Source: Firmicutes bacterium UBA2116 (lineage in GTDB: Bacteria; Bacillota; Clostridia; Tissierellales; Sedimentibacteraceae). Taken from it: a stretch of 36,424 nucleotides of DNA. The translations under genes were made by a program, and so were the position numbers. Of the stretch, positions 1 to 8,106 are shown piece by piece. Every line of letters starts with the position of its first letter. Within the stretch, counting starts at the first letter, position 1. Below the pieces are notes generated by a model, which ran no database searches, had not been told where the DNA came from, and saw only the letters and a program-made list of their open reading frames with translations. The stretch lies in NCBI GenBank assembly GCA_002331025.1, contig DCYG01000008.1, positions 78,072-114,495 on the forward strand, in the 5' to 3' direction.

Positions 1-13
1 AATTTTTTTACTA

Positions 14-373
14 TCAATTATTTCTCAAATTTTTATCAAAAGTACATACTTCATATCCATTAACCTTATGATACGCATAAAGTAATGTGTCAACAAAGTC
101 AATTTTTCTGTTGCTGAAAAGAACAAAAGCTTCTTTAACTACTTCTATATTATAAACATTAAGGTTTTCGTATTGCAAAAGATTTAAAAGTATATTACTA
201 ATTTCATCGTTTTTAACTGTGTATACTTTTTGTAATACGTATACAATTTCAGCTATTACTTCATTAGGTATGAAAATTTCATCATTTTCTAATATATCAG
301 CAGCTTTTCTTGACAGTTCATCGTTATCGTTCAATAGGTATCTTAAAACAACATTTGCATCAACTATTTTCAT
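14..373 (-). CDS. PIN-domain ribonuclease toxin (VapC-like)
   Basis: This is probably the toxin of a type II toxin-antitoxin pair, a Mg-dependent PIN-domain RNase. The protein is 119 residues from the chosen start, which is normal for VapC. Acidic PIN residues are visible at D5 (start of strand 1, KIVDANV), E42 (NEVIAEIVYVL), D95 (in KIDFVDTLL) and D113 (CTFDKNL). An in-frame start 33 bases upstream exists, but starting at MKIVDAN fits the family and overlaps the upstream antitoxin gene by 14 bases, the usual coupled arrangement. The RNA target cannot be told from sequence. The family call is secure; toxicity is inferred. Confidence 0.85.
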   Translation of the reverse strand: MKIVDANVVLRYLLNDNDELSRKAADILENDEIFIPNEVIAEIVYVLQKVYTVKNDEISNILLNLLQYENLNVYNIEVVKEAFVLFSNRKIDFVDTLLYAYHKVNGYEVCTFDKNLRNN

Positions 374-602
374 GCTTTTCCACCGTTGCATCCGCCCATG
401 CTTCATTTTCTTTTACTTTTAATGCTTCATTTCTATATTTTGATAATGCACCTCGTACATTTTTCTTGTTTCCAATATATGTTTGAGTTGAATTATCATA
501 GGGCAGGATAATAATTTCTACTTCTTTATTTTTTAATTCTTCAGGTATATCTATTAATCCGGCTAACACATTACTATTTGCAATTTTCCGTACAAATTGC
601 AT
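360..602 (-). CDS. Putative antitoxin of the PIN toxin (VapB-like)
   Basis: This 80-residue protein is encoded directly upstream of the PIN toxin and overlaps it by 14 bases. The N-terminal half (IDIPEELKNKEVEIIILP, about residues 17-34) resembles the short beta-rich N-termini of small antitoxins that pair with PIN toxins in Firmicutes. The C-terminal half is charged, as expected of a toxin-wrapping tail (KVKENEAWADATVEKHENS). A GAAGGAG ribosome binding site precedes the ATG. No exact antitoxin family is claimed. The assignment rests on size, order and overlap with the toxin gene. Confidence 0.72.
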   Translation of the reverse strand: MQFVRKIANSNVLAGLIDIPEELKNKEVEIIILPYDNSTQTYIGNKKNVRGALSKYRNEALKVKENEAWADATVEKHENS

Positions 603-637
603 AATTCATCAACTCCTTCAGCATTACTTTTATTAAT

Positions 638-666
638 ATTATAACACGATAATAGATTTTTTTCCA
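638..666 (-). promoter_or_regulatory. Candidate promoter of the toxin-antitoxin pair
   Basis: On the minus strand a perfect TATAAT (643-638) lies 17 bases downstream of TGGAAA (666-661), a 4/6 match to the -35 consensus. It is about 35 bases before the antitoxin start. Confidence 0.5.
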
Positions 667-741
667 TTTATAATTTATATTTGAGAAAATATATAAGCTT
701 ACCGGCACAATGTACGCGAAGTATTTATAATAAAAAGTACC

Positions 742-817
742 TTGACAGTTTAGTCTATATACTTAGGTTAAAGGTGGTCTAAAAAATATAGACTACAAGA
801 ACAAATTATCAGGAGGT
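742..817 (+). promoter_or_regulatory. Orphan promoter/operator and ribosome binding site
   Basis: A consensus -35 (TTGACA, 742-747) is followed by a perfect 10-bp inverted repeat, TAGTCTATAT (751-760) and ATATAGACTA (786-795), and then by AGGAGGT (811-817). The layout is that of a repressor-controlled promoter with a leader, pointing rightward. No gene follows: eight bases after the ribosome binding site is ATAAAAAAGTAT, which would encode 12 codons if ATA were an ATG, and translation would end at 861-863 inside the 3' end of the oppositely oriented histidine kinase gene. The -10 is weak (TAGGTT, 764-769). Confidence 0.45.
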
Positions 818-855
818 ATCAAAAATAAAAAAGTATTATGCTTGTAGATATCTGC

Positions 856-2157
856 CTAATTAGTTACCGGAAGCACTATTACAAATGTGCTTCCTCCCCC
901 TTCCCTGTCTTTTATGTATATTTTACCCGAATGAGAGTGTATGATTTCCTTTGCAATACTGAGGCCAAGTCCATAGTGTTCCTTCTTGCTGCGGGAAGGG
1001 TCTTCTCTGAAAAATCTGTCAAATATCTTGCTTTTATTCTCATCCTTTATTCCTATTCCTGTATCTGAAACATATATCGTAAGCTTTTTCCTGCCCAAAT
1101 AATACCCCAGTTCTACATTTCCGCCATATGGCGTATAAAACAGTGCATTGTCAAGTATGGCACCCAACGCCTGATACAATCTTTGATAATCTCCGTTTAG
1201 AACCGGGATTGTACAGTCGGGTAAGCTTATAGAAAGCTTAAGACCATTTGAAGCGGCTAATGGAGTATAATGCTCATACAGGCTTAAAAGCAGTGTCTGA
1301 ACATCAAATTTTTCTGAATTCAAGGGCAGGGTATTGATATCGGAGCTGGCGAGGGTAAGCAAATCATTTACAAGTCGCGACATGCGTGTGCATTCGTGCT
1401 TTAAGGAGCTGATAAACTTATTAGTATCCTCCTCATTCTTTGATTTCTCTAATGATGCTATACTTAATCCCATAACCGTTACAGGAGATCTGAGTTCGTG
1501 AGAAGCAGAGGCAACAAATTCCATTTGCTGACGGTGGCTTTTTTCTATTGGTTGTATTGTCTTGCCTGAGAACCACCAGCTAAAATAAAACATGATCACT
1601 GTTAAAAATAGTATTGCTATAAAAAAAACAAGACGGGTATGTGCCATTGCGTCGTAATCCTGCTTTAAATCCCTCAATACTATAACACTTTGCCAGCTTG
1701 AATCCATCGGAACTACTGCTAAGGCAGCCTTGTACAATTCCTTGTGCTGCCCGGTAATTTCAAAGGAGATGCTGCTTACATTTATTATTGATTCCGGCTT
1801 AGTCTTAGTGTTAAATCCATATTCTGACAGGGCTTTCTCCTGTGCGTCAGCAATCAAAATATCTCTGGATGTAATCGTTTTGTATGAGCCTCTGAAGGAA
1901 AGAGGATATTTTCCGTCTTCTATATGTACAATGATTTTATTTCCTGCTTCAAGTTGTGAAAGCCATGCGTTGTCTATTATTTTATTGTCCTGGATTTTGT
2001 AAACTATGGAATTCAGGTTATTTTTTACTATGGTTTCACTCTGGTTTTTTAATTGTGTTTCTGATAAGCTGAAATAAAATACACATATGGCTATTAAAAT
2101 AATTCCCATCCCGAGGGAGCAGACGAAAGTAAATTTCAGCCGCAGTTTTTTAATCAT
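856..2157 (-). CDS. Sensor histidine kinase (OmpR-family partner)
   Basis: This membrane sensor kinase autophosphorylates on His and passes phosphate to the regulator encoded just upstream. The 433 residues contain TM1 (about 9-30), an extracytoplasmic sensor region (about 31-173), TM2 (about 174-194), and a HisKA dimerisation domain with SASHELRSP, placing the phospho-accepting His at 220. The HATPase domain follows, with N box at N337, G1 box DTGIGI (365-370) and G2 box GLGLSIAK (396-403). All catalytic motifs look intact. There is no clear HAMP domain between TM2 and HisKA. The start overlaps the regulator's stop codon by 8 bases, so translation is coupled. The signal is unknown. The neighbouring transporter operon suggests it controls sugar or envelope transport (inference). 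Confidence 0.93.
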   Translation of the reverse strand: MIKKLRLKFTFVCSLGMGIILIAICVFYFSLSETQLKNQSETIVKNNLNSIVYKIQDNKIIDNAWLSQLEAGNKIIVHIEDGKYPLSFRGSYKTITSRDILIADAQEKALSEYGFNTKTKPESIINVSSISFEITGQHKELYKAALAVVPMDSSWQSVIVLRDLKQDYDAMAHTRLVFFIAILFLTVIMFYFSWWFSGKTIQPIEKSHRQQMEFVASASHELRSPVTVMGLSIASLEKSKNEEDTNKFISSLKHECTRMSRLVNDLLTLASSDINTLPLNSEKFDVQTLLLSLYEHYTPLAASNGLKLSISLPDCTIPVLNGDYQRLYQALGAILDNALFYTPYGGNVELGYYLGRKKLTIYVSDTGIGIKDENKSKIFDRFFREDPSRSKKEHYGLGLSIAKEIIHSHSGKIYIKDREGGGSTFVIVLPVTN

Positions 2158-2830
2158 TTGGAGCCTCCAATATGTAGCCGATTCCTCTTTTGGTTTTAAT
2201 ATTCAGATTGCTTTTAACCGAAATGAGTCTCTTTCTTAAAAAATGTATGTAGTTATCTAGGTTACCATCCTCTACGGGGGCGTCCGGTCCCCATATTCTT
2301 GAAAGCAGGACCGATCTGGGCAGAATTTGGTTTGGATTATTAACAAATATTTCCAACAGCTCACATTCCTTTTTAGATAAAAGACATGTCTGAAAGCTGC
2401 TTGTTAAATAGCATCTCCTAAGGTCAAGAGATATATCTGCCAACGACAATATACTTGAACTTTTCCACTGCACGGATCTTCTGCTAACCGCTCTTATTCG
2501 TGCAATTAATTCGTTGACATCAAAGGGCTTGACTAAGTAATCATCGGCACCGGCATCCAGTCCTTCTATTCTATTCCCTATACCGTCCAAGGCTGTAATC
2601 ATAATAATATACACACTGATACCCAATGCTCTGACCTTAGACAACACATCCATACCGTTAACCTCCGGGAGCATCCTGTCCAATAAAATTATATCGTATG
2701 CTTCCTGCTTTATAAGATGGATGCTGTCATAGCCGTTGTTGCATATATCAACCACATATCCTTCCCGGCACAGGTTAAATTTCAGCAATTCACATAAATC
2801 ATTATCATCTTCGACAACTAATATCCTCAT
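2150..2830 (-). CDS. OmpR/PhoB-family response regulator
   Basis: This 226-residue DNA-binding response regulator is the partner of the adjoining kinase. The receiver domain (1-115) has the acidic pair E8/D9, phospho-acceptor D51 (IILLDRMLP), T79 and K101 (YLVKPFD). The C-terminal winged-helix domain (about 130-226) includes the usual RSVLLSRIWG recognition region. The ATG at 2830 is chosen over an in-frame TTG 12 bases upstream because a GAGG ribosome binding site lies 7 bases before it. The gene is divergent from the transporter operon, and repeated TCTCTAAA boxes lie in the shared promoter region. This points to control of both directions by this regulator (inference). Confidence 0.94.
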   Translation of the reverse strand: MRILVVEDDNDLCELLKFNLCREGYVVDICNNGYDSIHLIKQEAYDIILLDRMLPEVNGMDVLSKVRALGISVYIIMITALDGIGNRIEGLDAGADDYLVKPFDVNELIARIRAVSRRSVQWKSSSILSLADISLDLRRCYLTSSFQTCLLSKKECELLEIFVNNPNQILPRSVLLSRIWGPDAPVEDGNLDNYIHFLRKRLISVKSNLNIKTKRGIGYILEAPND

Positions 2831-2859
2831 AGCAAACCTCAACTATTAATTATACGTTC

Positions 2860-2930
2860 ATTATACAATAATTATCTCTAAATAGTCTCTAAAAACCTTT
2901 GAGGATATTTAGAGATTTATATATTATAGT
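2860..2930. promoter_or_regulatory. Divergent promoter region with TCTCTAAA operator boxes
   Basis: Three exact copies of an 8-bp box are present: TCTCTAAA at 2875-2882 and 2886-2893, in direct repeat with an 11-bp period, and its reverse complement at 2908-2915. The outer copies form a perfect 10-bp inverted repeat (2874-2883 / 2907-2916). Direct repeats at 11-bp spacing are the normal site architecture of OmpR/PhoB-family regulators. On the minus strand TATAAT (2865-2860) could serve the regulator gene, placing the tandem boxes around its -35. On the plus strand a TATATT/TATAGT stretch (2920-2930) could serve the transporter operon. Confidence 0.6.
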
Positions 2931-2975
2931 TAAATAAGATATGATCGAGTGATAATTTATAGAGGAGTGTAATTT

Positions 2976-5180
2976 ATGAAAAAAATAAAAAATATGATTG
3001 TTTATATCTGCATAATTTGTTTTAGTTTAGTATTGCTTTCGTCTTGCAAAGATTCTGAAAGCAATGTTACAAAGGAAAATGTGCCACAAGCTGCAATGGG
3101 CAGGTATGTTGAAAAATACATAGAGGAATTAAGCTCTGAGGATGGAGGTATGGTGGCTTACACAGCAGTCAGGAATGACGGCACTATTGAGTTTTATAAA
3201 TATTACAGCGAAGAAAGACTGACAAAGGTTTACAGCACCGCGGACGGTATTAATTTTGAAAAAAAGGATGCAGCCGCTTGGTATACAAAAATACTCGACA
3301 TGGGAAATTACCATATAACAAAAATAGATTACGATGGTGAAGGAAACATTTATGTCCTCATTTATGAAGGTGATGATATAGACAATGGCATATATAATAA
3401 AATTTTCAAGGTAACGCATGGAAATGAAATCCATGAAATAGATATGGAGTGGAGGGAAACAGATGTAGAGGATTTGAAGGTATATATAACTGATATGACG
3501 GTAACTGCGGAAGGTGAATTGATGATAAATCAATCACTAAGGGGTATTTTACACTATACAGATGAAGGCAAATACTTAGGTCAATACGGCTCATCTTCGG
3601 ACGGTATATACACTGTTTCGGATGATTATATTTATAATTTTGACGCACGACAGCTTAAAATCAATGTGTACAATATAGAAACCCATGAAATGACAAGAGA
3701 AATTCCTTTGGATGAAATGACAGGAGAAATTCCTTTGGGTGAAATGATATTAAGCTTAAAGCTGTCTTCCGGAAAGGATGGCTCAATATATATAACAGAC
3801 AGAAGCGGAGTATATAAAATAGTCAAGGACGGAGTAATACTAGAAAAAATAATTGACGGTGAATTAACCTCATTGGGTATACCTTCACTGCATTTTTCAG
3901 CCATATTGGAGGGCATAAACGGAGAGTTTTACATTCCATATTCGGACAGAGAGCAGAATACGTCGGTTGCAAAATATGAATTTGACGAAAACATGCCTAC
4001 ACTGCCAAGCATGGAGTTAACCGTCTATACTCTAAATGAAAACAATACATTGAGACAAACGGCAGGAGAGCTGCAAAACAAATATCCTGATTTCAAGGTT
4101 AATATAAAGGTTGGTCTGGAGGTCGGCACCTCCGTAACAAAGACCGATGCCATAAAGCAATTAAACGGAGAATTGCTTGGAGGAAAGGGACCCGATTTGA
4201 TACTTTTAGACGGATTATCTGTTGAATCATATATACAAAAGGGCGTATTGGCTGATTTGTCGGATATAGTAAATGCATATATGAAGGATGATAAGCTATT
4301 GTCTTCTGTAATAAATACATATGCAAATGACGGGAAATATCCCGTTATACCCACAAAATTTCATATGCCGGTTATTTGGATAGATGAGGAATACAAGGAT
4401 TATATGAAAAATTTAGATACATTTATTGAGTTTGTACAAGAAAAAAACGATAAGCCTGTATTTGGTTATTTTGAGCCGGCTGATTTAATAACGACATTTA
4501 GTTATACATGCTTTCCTGAATGGATAAACGAAGGAAAAGAAATTAACCGCCAGGAATTAACGAAATTTCTTCAGAATATAAAAGTTTTGTATGACAACAG
4601 GGGTGACTTTACCGGAAGTGACGGAAAGGCATTTGCTTGGGCATTTAATAAGACATACGGATGCTATTCCTTATTAAAAGGGTATCAATCATATGTTATA
4701 GAAAATCTGGCACAGGATAAAAGACAAGGGGGAATTCCTTTGTTTCTGCCGGGACAGGTTGAAAAAAGCTTTGTTCCCGTAAATTGCATAGGTGTGAACA
4801 ACAATTCTGCAAATATAGATATTGCAAAAGAATTTGTAAGCCTGATGCTGTCGGAAGCAGTCCAGAAAGCACCAATAAATGACGGATTTCCCGTAAATTT
4901 AGATGCACTGGAATACGGAGCCTTAGGAACAGGCAATGAAGGTATGTACTATATGATTAGCGGACCCGGTGAAGAAACCTTAGAGGGAGTACCTCCTTCC
5001 CGTGAAAAATTAGAGGTTATAAAGGAGCTGTGCTACAAGGTTAAAAATCCTTCTGTGCCGGATGAAGTGTTGATTGAGATAATAATTGAAAATTCCAAGG
5101 AATATTTTGAGGGAGAAATAACGGTTGAAGATGCTGTTGAAAAAATCAAGGAAAAATCAAAATTGTATTTGTCGGAATAA
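2976..5180 (+). CDS. Lipoprotein: propeller-like domain fused to ABC solute-binding domain
   Basis: This 734-residue exported lipoprotein is the likely receptor of the sugar-type ABC system encoded next. The signal peptide ends in LLSSC, with the lipidated Cys at 24. Residues about 35-340 contain repeated short beta-strand stretches of the DGSIYITDRSGVYKI and GNIYVLIYEG kind, typical of beta-propeller blades. Residues about 346-734 look like a family 1 solute-binding protein, beginning MELTVYTLNEN and containing GPDLILLDGLSVESYIQKGVLADLS in two parts. Usual members are 400-450 residues, so the N-terminal 300 residues are an addition. A 27-bp tandem duplication lies at 3687-3740. The ribosome binding site is GAGGAG. 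The ligand is unknown. Confidence 0.82.
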   Translation: MKKIKNMIVYICIICFSLVLLSSCKDSESNVTKENVPQAAMGRYVEKYIEELSSEDGGMVAYTAVRNDGTIEFYKYYSEERLTKVYSTADGINFEKKDAAAWYTKILDMGNYHITKIDYDGEGNIYVLIYEGDDIDNGIYNKIFKVTHGNEIHEIDMEWRETDVEDLKVYITDMTVTAEGELMINQSLRGILHYTDEGKYLGQYGSSSDGIYTVSDDYIYNFDARQLKINVYNIETHEMTREIPLDEMTGEIPLGEMILSLKLSSGKDGSIYITDRSGVYKIVKDGVILEKIIDGELTSLGIPSLHFSAILEGINGEFYIPYSDREQNTSVAKYEFDENMPTLPSMELTVYTLNENNTLRQTAGELQNKYPDFKVNIKVGLEVGTSVTKTDAIKQLNGELLGGKGPDLILLDGLSVESYIQKGVLADLSDIVNAYMKDDKLLSSVINTYANDGKYPVIPTKFHMPVIWIDEEYKDYMKNLDTFIEFVQEKNDKPVFGYFEPADLITTFSYTCFPEWINEGKEINRQELTKFLQNIKVLYDNRGDFTGSDGKAFAWAFNKTYGCYSLLKGYQSYVIENLAQDKRQGGIPLFLPGQVEKSFVPVNCIGVNNNSANIDIAKEFVSLMLSEAVQKAPINDGFPVNLDALEYGALGTGNEGMYYMISGPGEETLEGVPPSREKLEVIKELCYKVKNPSVPDEVLIEIIIENSKEYFEGEITVEDAVEKIKEKSKLYLSE
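3687..3746 (+). repeat. 27-bp tandem duplication inside the binding-protein gene
   Basis: Two copies of a 27-bp unit (3687-3713 and 3714-3740) differ at two positions and are followed by a 6-bp partial third copy. They encode EMTREIPLD and EMTGEIPLG, then EM. The unit keeps the reading frame and lies in the propeller-like half. Confidence 0.9.
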
Positions 5181-6015
5181 CAAAGAGTCATTGACGGGAT
5201 GGATGTTTATTCTTCCAAGCTTGGCGGGGGTCAGTATATTTTACCTGATTCCCTTTGCCGATGTGGTAAGAAGGTCTGTGAGGTCAGGCATGGGAGCCGA
5301 ATTTGTGGGCTTAAGAAATTATATCACAGTTTTAGAAAATGAGGCGTTTTTACTTGCAGCAAAGAATACAATTAAATTTATGCTGCTGTGCATTCCGCTG
5401 CTGCTTGTTTCTTCCCTGCTGTCCGCAGTTATGATTAAAAGTATAAAAGGAAAAGCCGGTATATATAAAACGGCTTTTCTCGTTCCTCTTGCTGTTCCGG
5501 TGGCATCAATCGTTTTAATTTGGAAATTTTTATTTCACGAAAACGGATTTTTCAGCATGGCTGCTGTGAGCATTTTAGGAAATTCCATAGATTTTATGAA
5601 TACGGACTTAGCCGTATATGTACTGATTGTAAGCTATTTATGGAAAAATACAGGCTATGATATGATTTTATGGATAGCGGGATTATCCAACATACCTGCG
5701 GGATTGTATGAAGCGGCTTCTGTAGACGGGGCGGGAAGGATAAAACAATTTTTTTACATAACTCTGCCGAATTTAAAGGGCATGTTTTTTATAATCTTTA
5801 TACTTTCGGTAATTAATTCATTTAAGGTTTTCAGAGAGGCATATCTCATAGGAGGGAATTATCCTCATACGAGCATGTATATGCTGCAGCATTTGTTTAA
5901 CAATTGGTTTGTTGCTTTGGATATAGAAAAATTATGTGCCGGTGCGGTAATTATGTCCATAACTACATCTGTATTAATTATAGTTTTTAGAAATTCCATA
6001 GAGGGAGGCAAGTAA
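5125..6015 (+). CDS. Sugar-type ABC transporter permease (MalF/UgpA class)
   Basis: This is an inner-membrane permease subunit with about six membrane segments, beginning at GWMFILPSLAGVSIFYLIPF. The conserved EAA loop that contacts the ATPase starts at E196 (YEAASVDGAG, followed by ITLPNL). At 296 residues it is of normal family length. The start is uncertain: the open frame overlaps the binding-protein gene by 56 bases. A TTG at 5125 has GGGAG 9 bases upstream, while the ATG at 5131 is poorly spaced. Translation may be coupled to the upstream stop at 5178-5180. It pairs with the next permease. Confidence 0.9.
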   Translation: MKMLLKKSRKNQNCICRNNKESLTGWMFILPSLAGVSIFYLIPFADVVRRSVRSGMGAEFVGLRNYITVLENEAFLLAAKNTIKFMLLCIPLLLVSSLLSAVMIKSIKGKAGIYKTAFLVPLAVPVASIVLIWKFLFHENGFFSMAAVSILGNSIDFMNTDLAVYVLIVSYLWKNTGYDMILWIAGLSNIPAGLYEAASVDGAGRIKQFFYITLPNLKGMFFIIFILSVINSFKVFREAYLIGGNYPHTSMYMLQHLFNNWFVALDIEKLCAGAVIMSITTSVLIIVFRNSIEGGK

Positions 6016-6867
6016 ATGAGGTTTAAAAATAAAATTACGCATATAATTCTTATTTTGTTCAGCCTGTTATTTCTCTTGCCTCTCCTGATGATTTTTTCCG
6101 GATCCTTTGAAAATCAGGGCCAGCTGATAGAAAATCTGGAGCCTGTATTTAACAGCAGCAATCTGGAAAACAAAGCTGTGTGGTATGTAATTCCAATGTA
6201 TCCCACTTTACAATCATATGTGGAGATATTGCTGGATTCGCCTGAATTTTTCATTATGTTTTGGAATTCATGCAAGCTGGTGTTTCCCATACTCATGGGA
6301 CAGCTTATTATTAACACTCCCGCAGCGTGGGGGTTTGCAAGATATGACTTCAAAGGAAAAAATATATTGTTTGCCATGTATATAATATTAATGCTTATGC
6401 CCTTTCAGGTTACTATGGTTTCAAATTATATTGTGCTGAATTATTTAAATCTTTTAGATACAAGGAGCGGAATTGTTTTACCTGCAATATTTTCAACATT
6501 ATCAGTATTTATAATGTACAGGTTTTTCAAAGGAATTCCTGAAGCTGTTACAGAAGCTGCAAAGATGGATGGGGCAAACGAGCTTCAGATATTTTTAAAA
6601 ATCGGCATACCCATGGGAGCACCGGGTATTGCTTCCGCAATGGTGTTAGGCTTTTTAGAATATTGGAACATGCTGGAGCAGCCCCTGGCATTTTTAGAGG
6701 ATAAAGCTTTATGGCCATTATCTCTTTACATGCCTGCCATAACGCCTGAGGTTACCGGAGGGTACCTGGTATCATCCGTAATAATACTTGTTCCTCCGCT
6801 TTTGATATTTTTAACCGGTCAGAAGTATTTGGAAAAGGGTATTCAAGCCTCGGGATTAAAGGAATAG
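6016..6867 (+). CDS. Sugar-type ABC transporter permease (MalG/UgpE class)
   Basis: This is the second membrane subunit of the same importer, 283 residues with about six transmembrane helices. The EAA loop is TEAAKMDGANELQ followed by KIGIPMGAPGIAS. Its ATG directly follows the TAA of the first permease, with GGGAGGC as ribosome binding site. The large extracytoplasmic loop after TM1 (residues about 30-75) is typical of MalG/LacG-type subunits. The substrate cannot be deduced. Confidence 0.92.
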   Translation: MRFKNKITHIILILFSLLFLLPLLMIFSGSFENQGQLIENLEPVFNSSNLENKAVWYVIPMYPTLQSYVEILLDSPEFFIMFWNSCKLVFPILMGQLIINTPAAWGFARYDFKGKNILFAMYIILMLMPFQVTMVSNYIVLNYLNLLDTRSGIVLPAIFSTLSVFIMYRFFKGIPEAVTEAAKMDGANELQIFLKIGIPMGAPGIASAMVLGFLEYWNMLEQPLAFLEDKALWPLSLYMPAITPEVTGGYLVSSVIILVPPLLIFLTGQKYLEKGIQASGLKE

Positions 6868-6879
6868 GAGGAAACGCAT

Positions 6880-8106
6880 ATGCAAAAAAGATATGTCAAA
6901 GCACTGATTTTATTTTTTATAATAATATTTATTTTTACAATCTTATCACGTGCGGCGGATTCTGTTACCGTAGCTGTGGTAAAGGTTCAGATGCCTCGAA
7001 GGGGAAGCATAAATCACGAGACGGTGATAGAAGGAAATATTGAAGCCTCAGAAAAAAACAAAATAAAAATACAAGAGGGGTTTAAAATAGATACGATATA
7101 TGTAGAAAGAGGTCAAAGAGTGGCTAAGGGGGAGAAACTGTTTTGCATTGATAAGGAAGAAATAGAAAAGCAGCTGTATAAATTGCAGATTGAAATTGAA
7201 ATTTCAGAGCTTAACAAGCAAAGCCTTGAGCTTCAGACATATGAAAATATATATGAGGAGGAAATTAAAAAAGCACAGATAGCATTGGACAGAGCAATAA
7301 ATGACAGAGATATAAATATTCAGATAAACGGAGTGGAGCTGGAAAGTGACAAGAGAGCTGTGGAGGATGCGGAAAGTTCTCTGAATTTGGCTGTGATGCA
7401 AAAAGAAAAGCAGGACGCTAAAAATGAAGAATTGCTTAAGAAGAACGAAAATGAAAAGAAACGGTTGGAGCTGGAGCTTCAGCTAAAAAGAAATGAATAC
7501 GAGAATATCGAAGAGCTGAATAAGATCGGAAATATTGTATATGCGGAGGAAGACGGGATAATTGACGAAATTTATGTAAAAGAAGGAGAAAAAACAACCG
7601 GCGGGGAAGTAATGTCAATTATAGATTCAATCACGGATTATATCTTTACAGGAAAAACAGATACGGAAAAGGCCAAATATATGAAGGCGGGAGATTTGGT
7701 AAGCGTGAAGCTCATCGGTAAAAATGCCCCCATCGATAACGCGGAAATAAAATCAATAAGTCCGGAGCCGGAAGACAATATTGTAAAAATAGCAGCTGCA
7801 ATTCCGAAAAACTCAAATATTTCCCATGGTATGAAGGCAACTGCTAAACACATATACAGTACGGATGAATATCCGAGGATTATTCCCGTAGATGCACTGC
7901 GAAGCGATGCGGGGCAGTATTATGTATTAGCCGTCGACGAAAAGAATGCTGTTATGGGTAAGGAAAAGACAGCTTACAGGATAAACGTAGAGGTCTCGGA
8001 TAAAAATGATACCTTTGCGGCAATCGGCTCCTTAGGTGATGAAGAAATAATAACAAAGAGCAATAAACCCATATCAGAGGGTGAAAGAGTAAGAGTGGAA
8101 AAATGA
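6880..8106 (+). CDS. Membrane-fusion/adaptor protein (HlyD/MacA-like)
   Basis: This 408-residue protein has one N-terminal membrane anchor (about 7-25). A first half-lipoyl segment follows (about 50-92, with VERGQRVAKGEKLFCID), then a long charged coiled coil (about 92-208), the second half-lipoyl segment (about 218-247, with EEDGIIDEIYVKEGEKTTGG), and beta-barrel and proximal domains. This is the domain order of periplasmic adaptor proteins such as MacA. Such proteins normally work with exporters. Here the gene sits between importer permeases and an importer-type ATPase, 12 bases after the second permease and with a 4-base ATGA overlap with the next gene. It may serve a MacAB-like assembly with the next protein (inference). 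Confidence 0.85.
   Translation: MQKRYVKALILFFIIIFIFTILSRAADSVTVAVVKVQMPRRGSINHETVIEGNIEASEKNKIKIQEGFKIDTIYVERGQRVAKGEKLFCIDKEEIEKQLYKLQIEIEISELNKQSLELQTYENIYEEEIKKAQIALDRAINDRDINIQINGVELESDKRAVEDAESSLNLAVMQKEKQDAKNEELLKKNENEKKRLELELQLKRNEYENIEELNKIGNIVYAEEDGIIDEIYVKEGEKTTGGEVMSIIDSITDYIFTGKTDTEKAKYMKAGDLVSVKLIGKNAPIDNAEIKSISPEPEDNIVKIAAAIPKNSNISHGMKATAKHIYSTDEYPRIIPVDALRSDAGQYYVLAVDEKNAVMGKEKTAYRINVEVSDKNDTFAAIGSLGDEEIITKSNKPISEGERVRVEK

Noticed and set aside
838..1068. Open frame of 76 codons after the orphan ribosome binding site
   Set aside because: It is antisense to the 3' end of the histidine kinase gene, has no protein-like features, and its ATG is 21 bases from the ribosome binding site.
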